From JBBKWX01 sp037969175 (GTDB taxonomy: Bacteria > Bacteroidota > Bacteroidia > AKYH767-A > JBBKVM01): a stretch of DNA of 8,936 nucleotides. Location of the stretch: assembly GCA_037969175.1 (NCBI GenBank), contig JBBKWX010000002.1, positions 1-8,936 on the forward strand, written 5' to 3'. Under the pieces are notes generated by a model. That model was not told the DNA's origin. It saw only the letters and a list, made by a program, of their open reading frames with translations, and did no database searches. The stretch's first letter is position 1. Each line of letters opens with the position of its first letter. The position numbers were made by a program, and so were the translations under genes. Positions 7,101 through 8,936 of the stretch are shown here, in pieces.

Positions 7101-8936
7101 CGCCTGCTGTATTTGTTATGGTTGCCTGTCCGTCGCATACTCCATTACATGACACATCCGTATCAACAGTAACAGAAAGAGAAAGCAAGTCAGGTTCCGT
7201 AATTGTTATGGATGTCATTGCAATGCAGCCATTCGCATCTGTTACAGTAAGATCATAAGTTCCTGCACAAAGACTATCCGCTGTAATGCCGGTATCTCCA
7301 TTGCTCCATACAAAAGTGTAAGGTGCGGTTCCTCCGGTTGTAGATACTGCGGATGCAATTCCATCGCATTCTCCATTACAACTAATAACTGTTGTTACAG
7401 ATACCGAAACCGCTAAAACAGCCGGTTCAGTGATCGTAATCGAGCCTGAGAGGAAGCATCCATTATCATCCGTAATATTATAGGTATAGGTTCCGGCACA
7501 AAGGCTATCGGCAGTTGGACCTGTATCTCCATTACTCCAAACTATCGTATATGGAGCAGCTCCACCGCTAGGACTCAGCGTTGCTTCGGCATCGCAAACA
7601 CCATTGCAACTTACATTCTGAGTAATGCTTTGGTTGGCTAACAATGTTCCCGCTGGAGTGATGGTAATGCTTGAACTAGCACTACAGCCATTAGCATCAG
7701 TTACAGTTACGGAATGCGTTCCGGCACAGAGGCTATCTGCCATCAGTCCGGTATCCCCATTGCTCCAGCTGTATGTATATGGAGGTGTCCCGCCTGAAGT
7801 AGCAGAAACACTTGCTGCTCCATCACATCCACCCAGGCAGGAAGAGTTATTATCTATGATAGCGGTAACCGATAAAACTACAGGTTGCCCAAGAATAAAT
7901 GAAGCAATGGCAGTACAGCCATTGGCATCAGTAACAGTTACTGTTATCGGGCCGGCGCAAAGACTGTCGGCAACTAGTCCGGTATCTCCATTACTCCATG
8001 CATACGTGTATGGTGCAGTACCACCGGATGTGAAACTAACACTCATCACCGCATCACATGATCCGTTGCATGAAATATCATTATCTATACTTGCAGAAAC
8101 TGCTAAGACAGCGGGTTCGTTGATCGTAAAATTGTCTGTAGCTATACATCCATTCGCATCTGTAACAGTTACTGTCACCAATCCTCCGCATAAACTATCT
8201 GCAAGATTTCCGGTATCTCCATTACTCCACAATATAGAATAAGGAGCTAAACCACCGGAAACGATCACAGATCCAGATCCGTCACAAACTCCGTTACATG
8301 TAGCATTCGCATCAACCGATGCAGTGGCAACCAGTGTTGGAACTACCTGAGTTACGGTAACACTTGTCATGGCAGTACATCCATTTGCATCTGTAACCGT
8401 CACATCATATGAACCTGCGCAAAGACTGTCGGCTGTTAAACCGGTATCTCCATTGCTCCACAGATATGTAAAAGGTGGAACACCACCGGTTGTAGAAGTA
8501 ACATCAGCAATACCATCACAAACACCAAAGCAATTTACATCCTTGGATACACTAGCTGTAATAGCAATAGAAGAACTTGCAGTGATCGTAACCATGGCAT
8601 CGGCAGTACATCCGTTTGCATCAGTTACGGTGATCGTATAAGTCCCGGGACAAAGTGAATCGGCTGTGATTCCAATATCTCCGTTATCCCATAAATAGGT
8701 ATAAGGTGCTGTTCCGCCTGCTGTAGCTGTCATTGAGGCTTGTCCATCACAATTTCCGGTACAAGAAACATTAAAATCGACAGCTGCTGTTACTGTAAGA
8801 GGTGTTGGTTCGGTTAGATTCCAGGATTGATTTGCAGTACACCCATTGGTATCCGTAACGGTTACCGAGATATTACCGGCTTGAAGCCCAAAAATATCCT
8901 GTGTTGTAACTCCATTTGACCAGAGATAGGTATAGT
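4105..8936 (-). CDS. SprB-like giant repeat surface protein with type B T9SS sorting domain (5' partial)
   Basis: This is an open frame of 1609 codons that continues past the right edge without a stop. The Met codon at 8731-8733 is internal to a repeat and is not the true start, so the N-terminus and signal peptide lie outside the window. In order, the protein has a tandem array of SprB-type repeats (17 whole units and one partial), two PKD/Ig-like modules and a C-terminal gliding-motility-associated (CHU_C/type B) sorting domain (PTAFSPNGDGKNDDF, VVFNRWGNEIF, PDGTYFAVLKV). By family knowledge it is exported across the outer membrane by the T9SS and displayed on or released from the cell surface. 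SprB of Flavobacterium is a mobile adhesin for gliding, but an adhesin in a non-gliding cell is equally possible. No catalytic domain is visible. It is the first gene seen of the cassette, 30 bases before the PorP/SprF-family gene. The promoter is outside the window. Confidence 0.93.
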   Translation of the reverse strand, partial: YTYLWSNGVTTQDIFGLQAGNISVTVTDTNGCTANQSWNLTEPTPLTVTAAVDFNVSCTGNCDGQASMTATAGGTAPYTYLWDNGDIGITADSLCPGTYTITVTDANGCTADAMVTITASSSIAITASVSKDVNCFGVCDGIADVTSTTGGVPPFTYLWSNGDTGLTADSLCAGSYDVTVTDANGCTAMTSVTVTQVVPTLVATASVDANATCNGVCDGSGSVIVSGGLAPYSILWSNGDTGNLADSLCGGLVTVTVTDANGCIATDNFTINEPAVLAVSASIDNDISCNGSCDAVMSVSFTSGGTAPYTYAWSNGDTGLVADSLCAGPITVTVTDANGCTAIASFILGQPVVLSVTAIIDNNSSCLGGCDGAASVSATSGGTPPYTYSWSNGDTGLMADSLCAGTHSVTVTDANGCSASSSITITPAGTLLANQSITQNVSCNGVCDAEATLSPSGGAAPYTIVWSNGDTGPTADSLCAGTYTYNITDDNGCFLSGSITITEPAVLAVSVSVTTVISCNGECDGIASAVSTTGGTAPYTFVWSNGDTGITADSLCAGTYDLTVTDANGCIAMTSITITEPDLLSLSVTVDTDVSCNGVCDGQATITNTAGGTAPFTYLWSNGDTGIVADSLCAGTHDVTVTDANGCMANMTFNISEPALLTISAVVDANATCAGGCDGQASVSNTSGGTAPYIYIWSNGDIGITADSLCAGTHSVTVTDANGCIAIASVTITQSGALVANESITQNITCNGECDGEAMVNPSGGTAPYTIIWSNGDTGAIADSLCAGTYTYDITDDNGCFLTGSITISEPAILTVSAIVSANISCNGFCDGVATVDIVAGGTPPYTFVWSNGDTGIIADSLCDGSYDLMVTDANGCTAMTTILITEPAVLALTVNIDNDATCNGVCDGQASIASTSGGTAPFTYFWSNGDTGTTADSLCAGSHSVTVTDANGCQAAISFTINEPALLEVFLQVDNNAGCNGACDGQVSVLSTNGGTAPYTYSWSNGDTGLVADSLCVGPIIVTVTDANGCIASASTLISAPVVISTSIVINNQPTCNGVCDGMVTAGVTAGGTAPYTYSWSNGDTGTVADSLCAGPITLTVTDANGCIATANFILTDPAVISGVVNVTTAPACVGSCNAIATASAVAGGTAPYTYAWSNGDTGTIADSLCAGAYSLTITDSKGCILILNFNVNDPIAITTSTAVSTPISCNGVCDGSVDLTVSGGTTPYTFLWSNGDTTEDITGLCGGVYTYTVTDATGCTATGSIAVNAPQAISVTNGILPVTCNGGNDGEIDITPSGGNGPYTFLWSNNETTEDITGLSAGPYSVTITDANGCTLTANFTVTEAPPLNVNAGQDQNVCGTSTSMNAVIPFGATGVWTLVSGQGNITDPTLPNTGITGLATGTFATFEWTITLNGCTGSAQVTLKSDEPVTANATAGSLTCDPVYTVQAQIPTVGTGSWSTLPGSLISINNPNAATTTVTGYTVGVNPVIWTVTNGGCVARDTVFITLDTPANCTDKIEMPTAFSPNGDGKNDDFLIKGLDKFPENTLVVFNRWGNEIFTKDTYYREWKGEGPNGEALPDGTYFAVLKVKNYKGSELILKGYVDLRR
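4108..4368 (-). other. Type B (CHU_C-like) T9SS C-terminal sorting domain
   Basis: The last 87 residues of the repeat protein, from PTAFSPNGDGKNDDF to the terminal KGYVDLRR, have the classic pattern of the gliding-motility-associated C-terminal domain: a FSPNGDG.ND turn, VFNRWGNE.F, a W.G ... LPDGTYF strand pair and a final strand with a basic end. In Flavobacterium such type B domains direct T9SS export but are not sufficient alone, and a cognate PorP/SprF-type protein is needed. The next gene supplies one. Confidence 0.92.
4399..4641 (-). other. Second PKD/Ig-like module of the repeat protein
   Basis: This is a beta-sandwich-like segment of about 81 residues with the pattern TGSWSTLPGSLISINNPNAA, a VTGYTVG turn and IWTVTNGGC. 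It carries two cysteines (LTCDP and NGGC) positioned like those of the preceding module. It sits between the first such module and the sorting domain and probably acts as a stalk spacer. The call rests on pattern resemblance only. Confidence 0.65.
4651..4887 (-). other. First PKD/Ig-like module of the repeat protein
   Basis: This segment of about 79 residues starts NAGQDQNVCGTS and continues with GVWTLVSGQGNITDP, a TGLATG turn and FEWTITLNGC. This is the common PKD/Ig-like module found before type B sorting domains in Bacteroidota surface proteins. The two cysteines probably form a disulfide across the sandwich. It follows the last SprB-type repeat directly. Confidence 0.7.
4927..8936 (-). 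repeat. Tandem SprB-type repeat array, 17 whole units of 75-77 residues
   Basis: The cysteine codon of the TDANGC-like anchor recurs on the plus strand at 8839, 8608, 8377, 8146, 7915, 7684, 7456, 7225, 6994, 6763, 6535, 6304, 6073, 5842, 5611, 5380, 5152 and 4927. The spacings are 231 (13 times), 228 (3 times) and 225 (once), all multiples of three. Each unit reads roughly C.G.CDG, then GGTAPYTY.WSNGDTG, then ADSLCAGTY.VTVTDANGC, joined by a linker strand such as ITEPAVLAVSA. Units 1-15 (anchors 8608 to 5380) carry the ADSLC core. Units 16-17 carry TTEDITGL and the partial unit at the right edge carries TTQDIFGL. The DNA is also conserved: the 20-mer CCGGTATCTCCATTGCTCCA (plus strand) occurs exactly at 5906, 6368, 7289 and 8441. 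Confidence 0.95.
6073..7914 (-). repeat. Duplicated four-unit block inside the array (units 5-8 and 9-12)
   Basis: Units 5-8 (6994-7914) and units 9-12 (6073-6993) are each 921 bases long and match unit for unit. Units 5 and 9 share GTHSVTVTDANGC. Units 6 and 10 share the opening segment S(I)TQN..CNG.CD, PSGG.APYTI.WSNGDTG and the otherwise unique ITDDNGCFL. Units 7 and 11 share PYTFVWSNGDTGI, YDL.VTDANGC and AMT. Units 8 and 12 share APFTY.WSNGDTG and EPALL. Units 6 and 10 are also both one residue shorter (76) than the rest of the block. This is best read as a four-unit segmental duplication followed by divergence. Confidence 0.85.

Noticed and set aside
4081..8641. Several plus-strand open frames of 60-205 codons across the adhesin gene, with recurring segments such as HPFASVTVT
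   Set aside because: They are antisense shadows of the SprB-type array. Their repetitive translations follow the 231-base period, and the minus-strand frame carries recognisable domains throughout.
8731..8733. An ATG as the start of the adhesin gene
   Set aside because: The frame stays open to the right edge and encodes another SprB-type unit upstream (TTQDIFGL core, TDTNGC anchor), so this Met is internal.
4927..8936. CRISPR-like regularly spaced repeats
   Set aside because: The 231-base periodicity is in frame and encodes a continuous repeat protein. There are no short identical repeats with unrelated spacers.

Overview
The window looks like chromosomal DNA from a member of the Bacteroidota. 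It is AT-rich, has no clear Shine-Dalgarno sites, and carries protein families tied to the type IX secretion system (T9SS): SprB-type repeats, a type B (gliding-motility-associated, CHU_C-like) C-terminal sorting domain, a PorP/SprF-family protein and a PorE-like OmpA lipoprotein. I cannot name the genus.

Layout. Positions 1-386 hold no convincing gene, but they contain a nested inverted repeat (80-206) rich in GCAGA and GTGAGATCT words. A small plus-strand pair follows: an AhpD-like carboxymuconolactone decarboxylase-family protein (387-800), overlapped by 14 bases by a 71-residue protein of unknown function (787-1002). A strong hairpin with flanking A and T tracts (1186-1218) sits where this pair converges with the minus-strand genes and can serve as a terminator for both sides.

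Positions 1237 to the right edge are a single minus-strand block, read from right to left. It contains a giant secreted repeat protein (>8936 to 4105, at least 1609 residues, 5' end outside the window), then a PorP/SprF-family outer-membrane protein (4074-3154), then a lipoprotein with TPR, PD40 propeller, carboxypeptidase-regulatory-like and OmpA domains (3135-1237). The gaps are 30 and 18 bases, so this is almost certainly one operon. By family knowledge the repeat protein is a T9SS substrate. Its type B sorting domain is expected to depend on a PorP/SprF-type partner, and the OmpA lipoprotein would tie the outer-membrane assembly to peptidoglycan. The block reads as a surface-adhesin export and anchoring cassette.

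The most distinctive feature is the repeat array. It has 18 anchors (17 whole units and one partial) spaced 231, 228 or 225 bases apart, always in frame. Fifteen consecutive units share a variant core (NGDTG..ADSLC, with minor substitutions) and four cysteines. They are flanked by units with the more usual TTEDITGL-like core. Two cysteines disappear together in the last unit, which suggests which pairs form disulfides. Units 5-8 and 9-12 are copies of the same four-unit block, a visible trace of segmental duplication.

Nothing here is proven to be an undescribed system. The parts are known families, and the novelty lies in the organisation of the array and in the small orphan protein.
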